From Fremontodendron californicum (lineage: Eukaryota; Streptophyta; Magnoliopsida; Malvales; Malvaceae): DNA of 64,000 bases. Location of the stretch: NCBI GenBank assembly GCA_030761205.1, contig JAULJL010000010.1:1617001-1681000 (forward strand), read 5' to 3'. The position numbers and the translations under genes are program-made. The notes beneath the pieces are model-generated. The model saw only the letters and a list, made by a program, of their open reading frames with translations. It searched no databases and was not told the origin of the DNA. Every line of letters begins with the position of its first letter. Position 1 is the first letter of the stretch. Shown piece after piece: positions 22,554-34,760 of the stretch.

Positions 22554-23131
22554 CAAATCTCAATATCACAGTTAACTGTCCATTTCAAGTTTACGTAACC
22601 AAAAACAGTTTAAAATCTGGATAAAGGGAAGAAAGCAAGTAAATCTTTTTAAAATTACAAAGCAACTAGCTGCAAAGATACCTTGCACTGATTCAGGACA
22701 AACCTGTTAAATATATGCACTTTTACAGGTATATATATTAAGTTTTTATATAGCTTGAAGCTCATTGAGGATAAGGGATAGGGGATGGTTAACAGAGAGA
22801 TATCTGTTTTCCAGGCAAAGAATATTTGTATGGATATATTGAATGGATTATATGAATGACCCACCGACAATGTGTGCCAAATTAGTGCAGCATAAAAACA
22901 AATCCCACCAACCAGCTCTTTTTTTATCATCTAAGAAACTCACATCACAAGACCTAGATGACAGCAAGCTTCTTCATGTTATTCAGAAAGAACTAAAAAA
23001 AAATGAAGTTCCAAAAGAGTTCCAACTTCTTAGTTACTATACAATTTCTTTTTCTAGTATTTTTTTTTTGGTCAGAATCTTTTTTCTAGTATTTAAAGTT
23101 TGGAAAAGAAGAGATGGGACTACCATTTAGG

Positions 23132-23197
<66 letters not shown>

Positions 23198-24247
23198 GAT
23201 GGATCTACTTACACTAGTGTAAAATTAATTACTAAACTAGTTTTGTAGACTTCCATAACTTTTTACACGATTTATATTTTAACAAGCCGACCATCGGATT
23301 TAACAATATAATTGTACTCGTCGTGCACGTAAAATTTTGAATCGATTCGATATCTATCATATCGATCGAGAACACTATTTTTTTAATATATATTTAACGG
23401 TTGAAAGTTTTTTATATCGAATAAATAATTAGATATTTTTAATTTACTCAAAACTCGATGTGCATGATCTATGCTCAAATACTTCATAAAAGATTCTTTA
23501 TTATTTTTTTTTTATGCTGATGACAAAAAGAACGGTTCCGTCCAATAATGCTTACAGAGTTGCATCAATAGTTTTTAATTTTTATAAACTTCATGGTGCA
23601 GTAATAGTTGCTTACAAATAATGGGGTAAAAAAATGGGGGACAATATCACATTAACAATGATGGAGAAAGATAACATCCAAGGGCCCAGCTATAGTTAGA
23701 TGTAAATAGGTTGAATAATGGGTATAAGGATAAGTGATTGTAGGGTAGGAGACCATAGGTAGGGGATCTGTTGGAGGACTTTCACCAACTTCATATGGGT
23801 ATGTCTCCACAGGATTTGGCCATTAAGGCTCCTCACTAATTTAACTTAAGCTTATCAGATTAATCTCACTTCCCAACCCCACCATTGGCTATTGTCCCCT
23901 GCCAGCTCATTGAAGTAACCTACCATAATCAAAAACTTGCCCATAAATTCTTTTTAATTCAACTTCTGCAAAATTCAGATCTATGATTGCAACTGACTTT
24001 TGCTCAGTGGACCCAAATTAAAAAAAAAAGGGTCCATCAATTATAATAAACTTTAAAGAGAGGAAAACATCAGATATGAACTTACCATCTCCCCTATATA
24101 AAACTTGAATAGCTACCTATTAGCTACATTTCAGCCACTAAACTGAGAAGGTTTTCTTGTAAGAAAAAACCAAGCCTGAAGAAAAGGATTTGCAAGAAGA
24201 GTCTCCTGCATTAGCGGAAAACAAACCAGGTTATCAGCAGATCCAAG
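22409..24247. other. Intergenic DNA with simple repeats; no gene supported
   Basis: Contains a poly-A run of about 33 bases at 22518-22550 and a (TA)n tract at about 23134-23188 followed by GAGAGAGAG. A TATATAAAA word near 24096 could be a TATA box, but no coding frame follows it. Nothing else is recognisable. Confidence 0.45.
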
Positions 24248-24421
24248 CTGTGTTGCTCCGACTCTTATTTTTCTTGAAGTATCCGTGTCCGACGTATATC
24301 CAGACATGGGTATAAGGATATAACCCTCCAAATACATGGAAAAACTTTATAAAAAATTGAACATACCCGTGTCGGACATATATCCGTATCCGACACTCAC
24401 ACCCGAATTCGAGTAACATAG
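24248..24421 (-). mobile_element. MITE family 1 copy (well preserved)
   Basis: Runs from CTGTGTTGCTCCGACTCTTA to ACCCGAATTCGAGTAACATAG; the ends are imperfect inverted repeats of each other. The inside holds GTGTCCGACGTATATCC, ATGGGTATAAGG, CCAAATACATGG and CATACCCGTGTCGGACATAT. It is one of the best copies for defining the consensus. Confidence 0.85.
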
Positions 24422-25040
24422 AATCCCAGACCTTCCCCCCTCAATGTTTTTGTTCTGGCATTTGTATGAAAAAAAATTATGGAAGGCAATGATGTTTACC
24501 ATGATAGTCCCTATACATGCCTGCATGCACATAACTATTCTATTTATGATCTTTCAACCAATTTCACAACATATAAAAATCAGTGTCACAAATAGAAATC
24601 GGGATTTGATGTGAAAGGATTGAAAAGTTTAGGAAAGAGAATATGTAGAAATATTATAGCTTCATGATTAAGTTATAAGGATAAACAGAAATTTGACCTT
24701 CCATATTAAAATGTAAGAAGGTAAATAGTAGGTTTCTTTTGGTCTCTTTTCCTATAGATCACAAGATTTGTGTTTGGTTCTATATTAGGGGAAGAAGATA
24801 CAAAAGAAAACTTCAGCACTTGCCAAAAACTATACATTCTTAAGAAATATACAACCAGAAAATGACATAAGATATATCATACAATTAATCAAATCTAAAA
24901 TTAGTGTTGGAGCCAGATAAAATGATTCAGCAACTAACTACATATAGTTACAGTATGATGATATCGTTGCCAAATCCCAGTAAGCAAACCCCTCCCAGGC
25001 AAAGGGAAAGAATCTTACCAGGCAGAAGAAAATCCAAGTT
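24422..25040. other. Intergenic DNA downstream of PUB5
   Basis: AT-rich. It should contain the 3' untranslated region of the minus-strand PUB5 gene near its right end. No gene is seen. Confidence 0.45.
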
Positions 25041-28000
25041 TCATTTCTTCTTTTTTGGTGCACTGGATCTTGAGAACATTGATAATTTCATTCCAAACAA
25101 TGACTTATGAGACTTCTTGTCTTTGGAATAGTTGCTAGCATCTTCGGATGTGACATTGTTAGGTTGAAAGCATTCTTGTTCATCATCATCGCGGTTGGTA
25201 TCTCTAAGCAGCCGTAGCAATTCCAATGCACTTGCCTTTCCTATATCATTCCCATTAACAGATACATCGAAAAGGGCAGGGAATATATCACACTCATCCA
25301 TCACTAAGTGACAATATTCAACACGCTGCGAGCACAATGCAAGGAGAATAGCCAGCGCATGCTCTTGGTCCTCATAACTGCCAGTCTCAATTAACATGGC
25401 AATAGAATTAATGCATCCAGATGTTTGAGTAATAGAAGCCCTAGCCTCTTGGTTACTGCACAAATTTTTCAACACTACTATGCAGTGCCTTGCAAGAGTA
25501 GTGTCTTCTAAGAATGGAACAAACTTTGGGATGCATTCCAAAGACACCAAATTGGAACAAATATCGTGGCTTGAGGACAGATTGTGCAAAATTTTAATGA
25601 CTCGTTCCTGGAAATCTGTGATCTTCGAGTCAAGAATATTTAAAATGGAAACAAGAGCACCGGATGCAGCAATCTTAGATCCACAACTGCTATGGCCAGA
25701 CAATACTTCCATAATGTCAAGAACCTCTTTAGTCACTTCTGAGTCGAGAGACAATGACAACAGGCTATATGCATCTTCATTTAAGTATCGTATGCCACTC
25801 CTGCAAGAAGCTCACAAAGAAATGAAAATGTCATAAATAAGCCCCTCTATTTCAAAATATCCATGATCATAAATAAGGTAAAGGAAAATGGTCACGATCA
25901 AACAACGCTTTAAATTATCAAAAAGACATGCAGTTCTGTGATAGACATCACAAGCTATGTGAGAGCATGAGATCGATCAGGAGTTTTTTAAGTCTTGCCG
26001 GACAAAGTACTGACAAGGAAATTAGGGAATATAAAAAACAACAAGCCCATTGAACTTCTCCGCACAGTTTGGAAGGCGGATAAACAATAAAAAATAATCC
26101 CAAACTAATGACATCTCACATCATAAAACATGGTACGAAGCCTGCAAATGCAAGAACTCATTACCTGTTTTGGCTCAGAAATGTCAATAACAACTGAAAT
26201 CCAGCTCTCTGTGCTTTAATATCATGTAAATCATGAGCACTGCTCAAAAATTGAATCAGAGGTTCAATGAAATTCTTGGATGACATGGATATACAAGCTA
26301 GATCGTCACATTTCAAATGATTTTTCATATCTTCAACGATCTTGTACTGTGATTCCCGATCAAGCTCAGGAAGGCTAGATAGAGACTCCAAATCCATCTT
26401 GCTTGCATTGCTAGGAGATTGATATCGGCAAAGATCATCACTGGTCTGCTCTGGTATCAAACTTAAGCCATCTGCAATCTTGTTACGTGATCCATCAGAA
26501 GTATAACTAGTATCTAAAGATCCGAATGATATATTGCTGATGTCCATTGGGAAGCGCATATCATTTATAGAACTGCCAAAACTAGCTATGGAAGTGGAAG
26601 AATTTTCCAACGAGTCAAGCACATCTGATTGCAAGCTTGGGTCCTGAATGGTGATTCCATACTTCAAACACCATTTTGATATCAGATCCTTCATGACAGC
26701 ATTTGGTGTCAATGACAGATGGGCCAGTTTCATTTCAGTTTTTGGGCACGTATCATTACCATCATCAAGCCACTTCTGGATCCAAATCCTTTCAAATGTT
26801 TGTCCAGAAGCAATGACAACAGGATCATACATCAATCTTGAAGATATGGGGCATTTAAATTCCTCCGGAGGTATAGCTCTACTTAACTTATCAGCTTGAG
26901 CATCATACTGCTTATACTCCTTATGAGATTCCACATCAACAGAGTGAGTATGTATAAAATTAGTACTAGGGTTGTTAACTGCAAATGCTCCTTCATTCTG
27001 ATCACTTGTGTTGTCTGTTTGCTCTCCAATAATCAAGTTAGCATACTTCCTCAACAGATACAAAAGATATTTTAAGATTTTTTTCTTTTGTATGTCAGTA
27101 TCACTGACTTTTTCCAGCAACTTCTTAATAGATCTTTTCTCTATCAAGATGGCTGTTGAAGATGTAATACGAAGTCGTGATGCTGCAGTTTGAAGAGCTC
27201 TCATTTCAGCAGATTCCATTGAATCTGACGCTGCTGCTCCCCCCTGAAGCAATTCTCTAACAACCTTCCCAGCCTCTTCTTCAAATTTATCAGGGAAAAA
27301 ATTTGCAGCTCGCAGATCATCAACAATTTGAGAGATCTGCAATGTCATTTCATTATCAGCTTGATAATAGAACTAGACATATGAAAAAAGGGTATCTAAA
27401 ACTAAAATATAATTGATTTGACAGTAAGGTCGCTCCAATGGGGCCTGGAAGTCACAGGTTCAGGAGGAAAAATAGCTTCTCTATCAAAGCAGGGTTACGC
27501 ATACATCTGAACCTCATTAGCACCATAAAGAATTAGCTTTGTGCACTAGCTGCCCTTTCCCCTTTTAACTATCTCGAATTCCAATTAAGAACAAAAGGCC
27601 AAAAAGGCATCAAAGAATGCAGAATTCATGGTTTCTTTTTCAAAAATTTGTGAACTTTCAAATCATGGAAACAAGGAAAATTTAAACCAACAAGTGGACA
27701 GAAAGCATGGGAATCTGGAAAAGGTCCAAGTTTATAAATGATCCAAATTTGATATTTTGGCAATGTCAGACCATCCTCAATCACTGTACTAAGAATAGTT
27801 CACCCCATATATCAGGGAATAAACATGCATATACAAGGAGTTCAGTAGGTGCATTGCTAAAATTGCCAAAGATAAAAGACAAGCTATTTAAAAACGCATG
27901 GGATTCGGTCCATCATCTGCCAGCCACTTGCTTGGGAAAATAGAAAACAAAAATAGAAGAAATTGTTTGTAACAAAGAAGGATGAATAGAAGATTAATAA

Positions 28001-29370
28001 GACATGTAAGTTAACAAACCTCAACAGCCAGCATAACTGGAACCATACTCTGAATTTGGCATAAACCTTGTTCCAACAAGTTCTTTGATTTTTGACATCT
28101 TGAAACTATGGCATCTGTTGTTATTGCCTGAAAGTAATTGCAGAGAACTATCAACCAAATGGTATAACTTGATCAATCAAATGAGTGAAAAAATAAAGAG
28201 AAAGGAAATTTTCTATTTAAGCTAACAGACACCAACAAAACATTCCATGGAGTATCTATCTCTATAAAAGAGGCCAATAATGAAAAGTTAAACTCTTTGG
28301 AAGACTACATATCATAAGATTGTTATAAAAACTGGCCTTGCAACAGCCAGATCATAAACTCATATTCATTGTTTTAATAAAAATCAAAATAGTGATAAAC
28401 CTCCCCCTTCATAATCAGTAAGGCAATAATCACAAAAAGATATGACTAATTACAAAAACATACCAGATACAGTTTACTCGATTCACTGCAGTACTGAAGG
28501 AGTAACTTTGCTTTCTCAATTGCATTGTTCAGTGAGCATAGTGCCTTTATTCCCGAGGAGCATCTAGGTCGAGCAGCTTCAATTTCCGGAAATATCCTCA
28601 TAATTCTATCAACAAACTTCCTAAGTTCTGTGCACATCATGTGGTGCACCTACAATCATCAATGATAACTTATGAGAAAACTGTCGTCTTTAAAATATTC
28701 AAAAAGGAAAGTCAGCTCAAATTTGAATTTTGTTCAATAATTGTGAAGGCAGATTATGTCATTTATCTTTCTTCTGACAAATACATGATACTAACTCTTA
28801 ATTCTAAGTTCAAAGAAAACCGTAAAAGTTCAAAGAAAACCGTAAAAGTTTGAGATAGAGCAACAGAGGTCCATACTATTCTTGAACTAAGACAAAGCAG
28901 AAGACTTTCTCATACCATTAAATATCAAAGGCATCAAAAAGGATAATATATTACATTTTCTTTATAAATAATTAAAAGTTCATATTGTGCATAAATAGTT
29001 TCAGCAGTGCATAAGAATAAGCATACCCATGTTGGATGAAGATCAAACACCTTAAAGCAAACATAAGTACGATGATATGATCCTTTATATATAAGCAAAA
29101 AACAAAAGAAAAACTGAATGTATATGGAAAATGTATGTAATTATACTCGGTAACAATCAAACTATACAGTAATAGTATGAATTGTACAGATTTATTTTCT
29201 TCTTGCAAAAAAAAATATTTTTAAAATACATAGGCTGCGGATCAAATAGAATTACTTAAATCCAAAAATTCCATGTTGGAACAGAAAAAGACAACCACAC
29301 TCGGTAGTTGTACCTTAAAGGAACTAGGATAGGACGGAGTCTTCACTACTTCGGCAGCATCAGTCCCCAT
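25041..29370 (-). CDS. PUB5: U-box/ARM E3 ubiquitin ligase PUB5
   Basis: Plant U-box E3 ligase of the UND-U-box-ARM type; the U-box recruits E2 enzymes and the armadillo repeats bind substrates. Five coding exons on the minus strand: 29314-29370, 28464-28649, 28020-28127, 26165-27336 and 25041-25800, all GT-AG, giving 760 residues with closed phase. The N-terminal UND region includes the conserved words ELRKFVDRIM, IEAARPRCSSGIKALC and LLLQYCSESSKLYL. The U-box lies at about residues 272-340 (EEFKCPISSRLMYDPVVIAS, WIQKWLDDGNDTCP). Armadillo-like repeats fill about 510-730, with VVLKNLCSNQEARASI and ALAILLALCSQ. The start MGTDAAEVVK resembles Arabidopsis PUB5. The large first intron region holds no gene, and a SINE sits in intron 3. 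Confidence 0.93.
27419..27562 (+). mobile_element. Au-like SINE in PUB5 intron 3
   Basis: Contains GGTCGCTCCAATGGGGCCTG, a B-box-like CACAGGTTCAGGAGG, the Au-type word GGTTACGCATACATCTGAAC and a 3' end GCTTTGTGCACTAGCTGCCC. This combination resembles the Au SINE family found across flowering plants. It is antisense to PUB5. Its ends are approximate. Confidence 0.6.
28806..28845. repeat. 20-bp tandem duplication in PUB5 intron 1
   Basis: The unit AAGTTCAAAGAAAACCGTAA occurs twice in direct succession without a mismatch. Confidence 0.85.
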
Positions 29371-29388
29371 TCAAAAGATATATCCTGA

Positions 29389-29848
29389 CTAAATAAACAG
29401 AACACAAGTCAAGTAGTTAAACAGACCAGGAACTGCAAACCAGCTCGGGTTCACAAGTAGCAGCTTTCAGATTTACCAGGCATCTATCAAGCTATAAAAG
29501 ATGAAAAGGCTTTTTCTATATTGATTCTTCTGGTGACATTTCTAAGTGTAGCTTTATGGTTTTCATTAACTATCCACCCTTAGCTCATAGACTTTGTGCT
29601 TAACTTCAGTCAACGAAGAAAGATATACAAAACATATCAATCAGGCCTTTGTACCCCACCTCCCCCTCCCAACCCCATCAATTAGCATGCTTAGTCATGA
29701 TAAACATAACAATATGAAGTATGCTTTTGAATATTTCTTTCATTAAGATGTAAGATTTTACTTAGAAAAGCTAATTTTGAACTGAATCATGATAAAAACT
29801 ATGGGAATTGGGAAACAGATTAGGGAGGGAAGGGGAAGAGAAACTCAC
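29389..29848 (-). other. Probable 5' leader intron of PUB5
   Basis: On the minus strand a good donor (TTG|GTGAGTTT at 29849/29848) and an acceptor (TTTATTTAG at 29389) lie upstream of the PUB5 ATG. A leader intron would explain the open distance between the coding start and the promoter-like DNA beyond 30000. Inference from splice motifs only. Confidence 0.4.
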
Positions 29849-32800
29849 CAAGTGATGCGGAAACCAGAGCAATGATGAAGAGAAGTTCCTTTTTTTTCCC
29901 TGTATGTGTATTTTTGAAGCTATAGAACAACACCAAAAATACAGAACTTGAACCAGCAGAGGCAAAGACTCTTAATTAAGCAAAATAATCACAATCAAAT
30001 ACTTGGCGGCTTAAATAAGTAAGCACTTGCAGAACAGTCAAAGACTCAAAAACCAATTTTAACAGTAACCTAACCCCTCATAATAAAAAGCTAATTTCTT
30101 CAAATCCAAAGTAGAATTCAAGGCAACAAAAGTATTTGCCTTGCAGCTCTACCATAGATGAGCAACGTGAAAAGGAAACAATAGTTCAAGAAAAGCTTTA
30201 AAGATGACCAAGCAGATTGCATAATCTTCTTGCTTAAAGAACAGTTTCTTGCTCTTGCTGATAATCCCTACACTCAAAAGACCATCTTCACAGCCATAGA
30301 TAAATTTAACGTAAAAAAAAAAAAAAAAACCCTTGAAAAGGTAAGACAATTCCAGAAATGAAAACCCCTTCAATAACCCACCAAAAATAATGACTGCCAA
30401 TTAGAACCTTTAGCTTTTAGAGCCCTTCAAGACAAGGCAACCAAGAAAACCAAAATCCCAAGAAGAAAAATAAGAAAATCTTTGTATCAGGAAAGCAAAA
30501 GTTGCCTATAATAAGCAATTTATTTTTTGGGGGGCAATGAAAATCTTTGCAAAGAACTGATAGAGAAAAGAAAGAAAGAAGGATAAACAAAACAAAATAA
30601 AATAAAGACCCGTCAACGGGCTATCCTTCTCCAATCACCAGTGAAAAATACCGAGTATCAGATTCTTCTTGATCGTCTTTAAGCTTTAGCCAATGACTCT
30701 TTTAACTTTTAAGATAGTAAAGTTTTAAAGTTTTCAAACGTTTGTAACAGTCACAGGACTTATCTCACATGCCTGTGATGTCTGTGATTATTTTCAACCG
30801 TTGATATTTCATTATCGTGTGTCCCACTTGATTGAATCCAACGGTGATTAATGTTTAGGGAGTAGCTCTTGATGCTGACCAGAGAGAGGCTGGCGTTTCT
30901 ACGTTCGGACAAAGCAGTCTCTCTTTTACGGCCAAGGCCCAAGCCAAGGGCTTTAATAATTCGAAAATTCGAAAGTGTCCCGATTTGAGAAAAGTCCCAA
31001 AACAATATTTCAGTTGCTAATTTAAGTTTCTTTTTGCAATTTTCTTGCTAAATTAAATTGCTAGTAATTGTTTAATAATAATGAATAAAATCTACTTGAT
31101 ACTTTTTTAGATGATTACTGACTAATGTTATAATATATGAGAATCTTATATTAAATGTTTTTTTATATTTAATTTAATGTCTAAAAATTATACTTATTAA
31201 AATATTTTTTAATTTTTTTTAATTGAATTAACAATTACCAATTATTTTCAATTAAATTATATTCAATAATAATTTTTTATATTTTAATATATATTAATAT
31301 TAATGTGATCATATTTTGTTAATTATGAAACTTTAATATGAGAAAATTAATTATTCATAAATTGCATAATACAAATGTATTTGCAAGTGTTATTTATATG
31401 TGTTTTTTAACAACTACAATATTTATATTTATTGTCTAACGTATATTTTTATTTATGGTATAAAAATATATATTAATTTTTCATACTATCAAATTGTTTT
31501 ACAATGTAATTATAAAATAAAATCATCATTTAAAATATAATTTCAAAAAATAAAATTTTATTTATTATGATTAAATTATTATTAATAAATATCAAAATTT
31601 CTATGATACTCTTATTCATATTTATTTAAACTATTTTGTATAAGTATTTTATTTTTATTATCTTTTACTTTTAAAGTAATTTCATAAAATAAATTTATTT
31701 AAAAATATATGAAAATAAAATTATTGTTAATCAATTTTGAATTTCTTTTTATTAATTTAATTTATGTTAAAAATGTTGATTTTTTTTTAATTAATAAGCT
31801 ACCTAGCCCATTCTTTATATTTTTATTTTGTTAAATTAAATTTTATGTTTCTTTAGTGGAAGAAAAAAAAGTTGGTGACTACAAATGTTTCTTCGTTATT
31901 ATTTTTTGAAAAATTATCTTCGTTATTATTTTTTGAAAAAATATCTCATTTATTGTTTTTTAAATTTTACAAATGAGATTAATAAAATAACACATATCCC
32001 TTAATATATATTTAAAAAATAAATAAACTAAATTCTATTTATAATCTAAAAAAATTTCACTATCAATATATCAAAAATCAACTCTTATTTTTTTATAAAA
32101 GAATTTATACACATTCATAATTTATTAATTAAATAATTATTTTCGGTATATGTCATTGTCAAGGGCGTGGTATTATATAATTAATTTATACTTTTGTATA
32201 TAAAAATAATCTTATTCTTTCTTTCTCTTACTTCTTTTTTGGTTGGCTCAACAATCAAAATTCAAAAGGCTAAAAGCAAAGGGTACCTGAAAAAAAAAAA
32301 AAAAAAAAAAAGAAAAATTGAAACCAAAAATTGTAGTTTTCCCTAATTTTAAGAACCAAAAAATCATCAACCCATTTCAGGCTCAGCACAATCTTCATCA
32401 TGTGAGAAAGCCGAAGTGCAAATCAATTTTAAGCACAAAACTAAGAAATTAAAACGTTGACCAACTTTGAACTTGTAAATTTTAAGAAAATTGGGTCAAA
32501 AATTGATTGGATTGGTGGATTTAATTAAATAAATTAATTAATAAATATATATTTAATTTAATTTAATGATACAATTTTTAATATTAAATAAAATGTTAAA
32601 AATTTAAATTTCATAACTTATAAAAAATTAAATAAAATAATAAAATAAACATAAATTCCATTTTTACCGAATAAATCGATTTTTAGCAGTTTGACAAATT
32701 CATTTTAAATATCACATCAAACTGAACAATATATCCTCTGATTTGGTCCGACTTGTAACATACTACCATGAATTATGCGAACATGTTTTAGCATAATAAT

Positions 32801-33426
32801 AAAAAAGTGGATTTTGAGACTAAATGTGAACTTATCATTTTTAATGAAAAAATCCTTATCACCACTTAATCTTTTCTACTTCTATAATCATTACAAAGTA
32901 CAAACAAAGCAAGTAGGCAAAAAAATATTCACATAAATTTAACAAGTTCATCTTATTAATTTGATTTTTTTTTTTTATGGATTACAAGTGCATTCTACTA
33001 ATTTACACATCCTAACAAAAAAATGTACCATTATTTATCTTTCTTTCAAACTCTTATATTTGTTAATTAAATTTGAGCTATGCTCGACCAAATTTTCATG
33101 TTTTAATAAAGTATTCAAAGAGTCAAGGGTTTTATTCTTTACGATAAAGAAACATTTCTCAATTTCAATTTTGTTAAGAAAAAAAAAGGGTTCTGTTAAA
33201 ATCAAACACGCCGTCCTTGATTTAATTAAATTTATCTTTTCAAACCTGAAGTTTGAAGTTCACAACTTAAAGGAAATTTTGATTAAAAAAGAAAAAGAAA
33301 AATTAGGCTTAGATTAAATTTGGTAACATTGAATACGATATAAAATATGACACAAATATGACATGTTTAATAAACATGAAAATTTTATAATAAATACGAT
33401 ATGACACGTTTAAATATTATTAGCAT
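29849..33426. other. PUB5 leader/promoter, then AT-rich intergenic DNA
   Basis: The part near 29850-30700 should contain the PUB5 leader and promoter. From about 31000 the DNA is extremely AT-rich with no recognisable gene. A 29-base near-exact direct repeat (CTTCGTTATTATTTTTTGAA) lies at 31891-31945. At 33305-33545 there is a stretch of TGACACGTTTAATAAACAT-type words shared with other repeats in the window. The frame at 32961-33317 is low-complexity and rejected. Confidence 0.45.
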
Positions 33427-33938
33427 GACACATTTAATAAACATATCATATTTGTATTTAAAGTTTTGACATATTAAATAATTCATATTGTATTTATATT
33501 TACACGATTAAAATAAAAAAAAATACGAAACACAATATACATACCCGAATTTCTAAATTTAGCTTTATCCCAAATTAAATGAGAAGGAAATGAGCTTTCC
33601 TTCTACACTATAGTTAAAAGAATTTGATTTTCTTCAAGAAACATGAGACCTCACCAGCAATTTCTTCATATCATCTCCTAACGACACGTTTAATAAACAT
33701 ATCATATTTATATTTAAAGTTTTGACATATTAAATAATTCATATTTTATTTATATTTATACGATTAAAATAAAAAAAAATAAAAAACACAATATACATAT
33801 CCGAATTATTAAATTTAGCTTTATCCCAAATTAAATGGGAAGAAAATGAGCTTTCCTTCTCCACTATAGTTAAAAGAAATTGATTTTCTTGAAGAAACAT
33901 GAGACCCCACCAATAATTTCTTAGTACCATCCCCTAAT
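33427..33938. repeat. Two tandem copies of a 256-bp unit
   Basis: The unit at 33427-33682 is repeated at 33683-33938 with scattered substitutions. Both copies begin GACAC(A/G)TTTAATAAACATA, and both contain AAATTTAGCTTTATCCCAAA and AAGAAACATGAGACC. No coding potential is seen. Confidence 0.85.
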
Positions 33939-34570
33939 TCCAACCCCAAAATATCTTTCTTTCTTTTTTATTTATTTATTTTTTCATTCCTAATCCATCT
34001 TAATTAAGTAAAATAGACTAGCAACAGTAATGGAGATAAGACTTGAAGAAATTGGCCTACAAAATTCAAAAGCTGCATTAGGTAAAAATCGAAAACTATT
34101 CTAATTTGGCACGCCCGATTTCTAGAATCTTAGCCATAAATAAAATAAAACCCATGGTTCTTATTTGCTAAAAGCTTCCTACTCTTTTCCAAAGAGAGAA
34201 ATTCAGAAAGAGAAAAGAATAAATAAATAAAACAACAGTTGTTGAGGGCTATGGGGACGAAACGAGGGACCAGGGAAAAAGACTTTCCTGTCAATTCTCA
34301 ATTCACGCTATATCTAGCAGAAATATTTTGTTGTCTACTTTAATAATAGAAAAGTAAAGGCCCCAGCAAAAAGCAAAAGAAAATTAGGTGCTTTAGCTTT
34401 ATATATATATATATATATATATGTTCCTTGCAGAACAATACATGCAAGTTTTCTTGGTTTAATTCTCACAATTGAGACAAATAGTGAAAACTGGTTACTA
34501 TTTAATCCAACGATAAGAACAAAGGATAAGGTTTTGCTACATTTATTGTACCAATTGCAATTATTATTAA
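33939..34570. other. Intergenic DNA, no gene seen
   Basis: AT-rich, with a (TA)n tract at about 34400-34421. Nothing else is recognisable. Confidence 0.45.
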
Positions 34571-34760
34571 CTATATTATCTGAATTTGAAGATAAGTATC
34601 AAAATATGAGTATATGTAATTCGATACTAATATATTTAAATTTTAATTTTTTTTATATATTTAAAAAATCATATCTTATGTACATATTCGAATATGTATC
34701 TAATATAGATATTATATGCATATATTTTTATAAAAAAAATTAAAAATCTAGATAATATAA
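34571..34760 (+). mobile_element. MITE family 1 copy (strongly diverged)
   Basis: Starts CTATATTATCTGAATTTGAA and ends AATCTAGATAATATAA, with the same order of internal words as the other copies (ATATTTAAAAAATCATATCT in the middle). It is probably the oldest copy in the window. Confidence 0.5.

Noticed and set aside
24096..24230. TATA-like word followed by a possible small transcript
   Set aside because: No coding frame, hairpin precursor or known small RNA recognised; AT-rich background makes a chance TATA likely.
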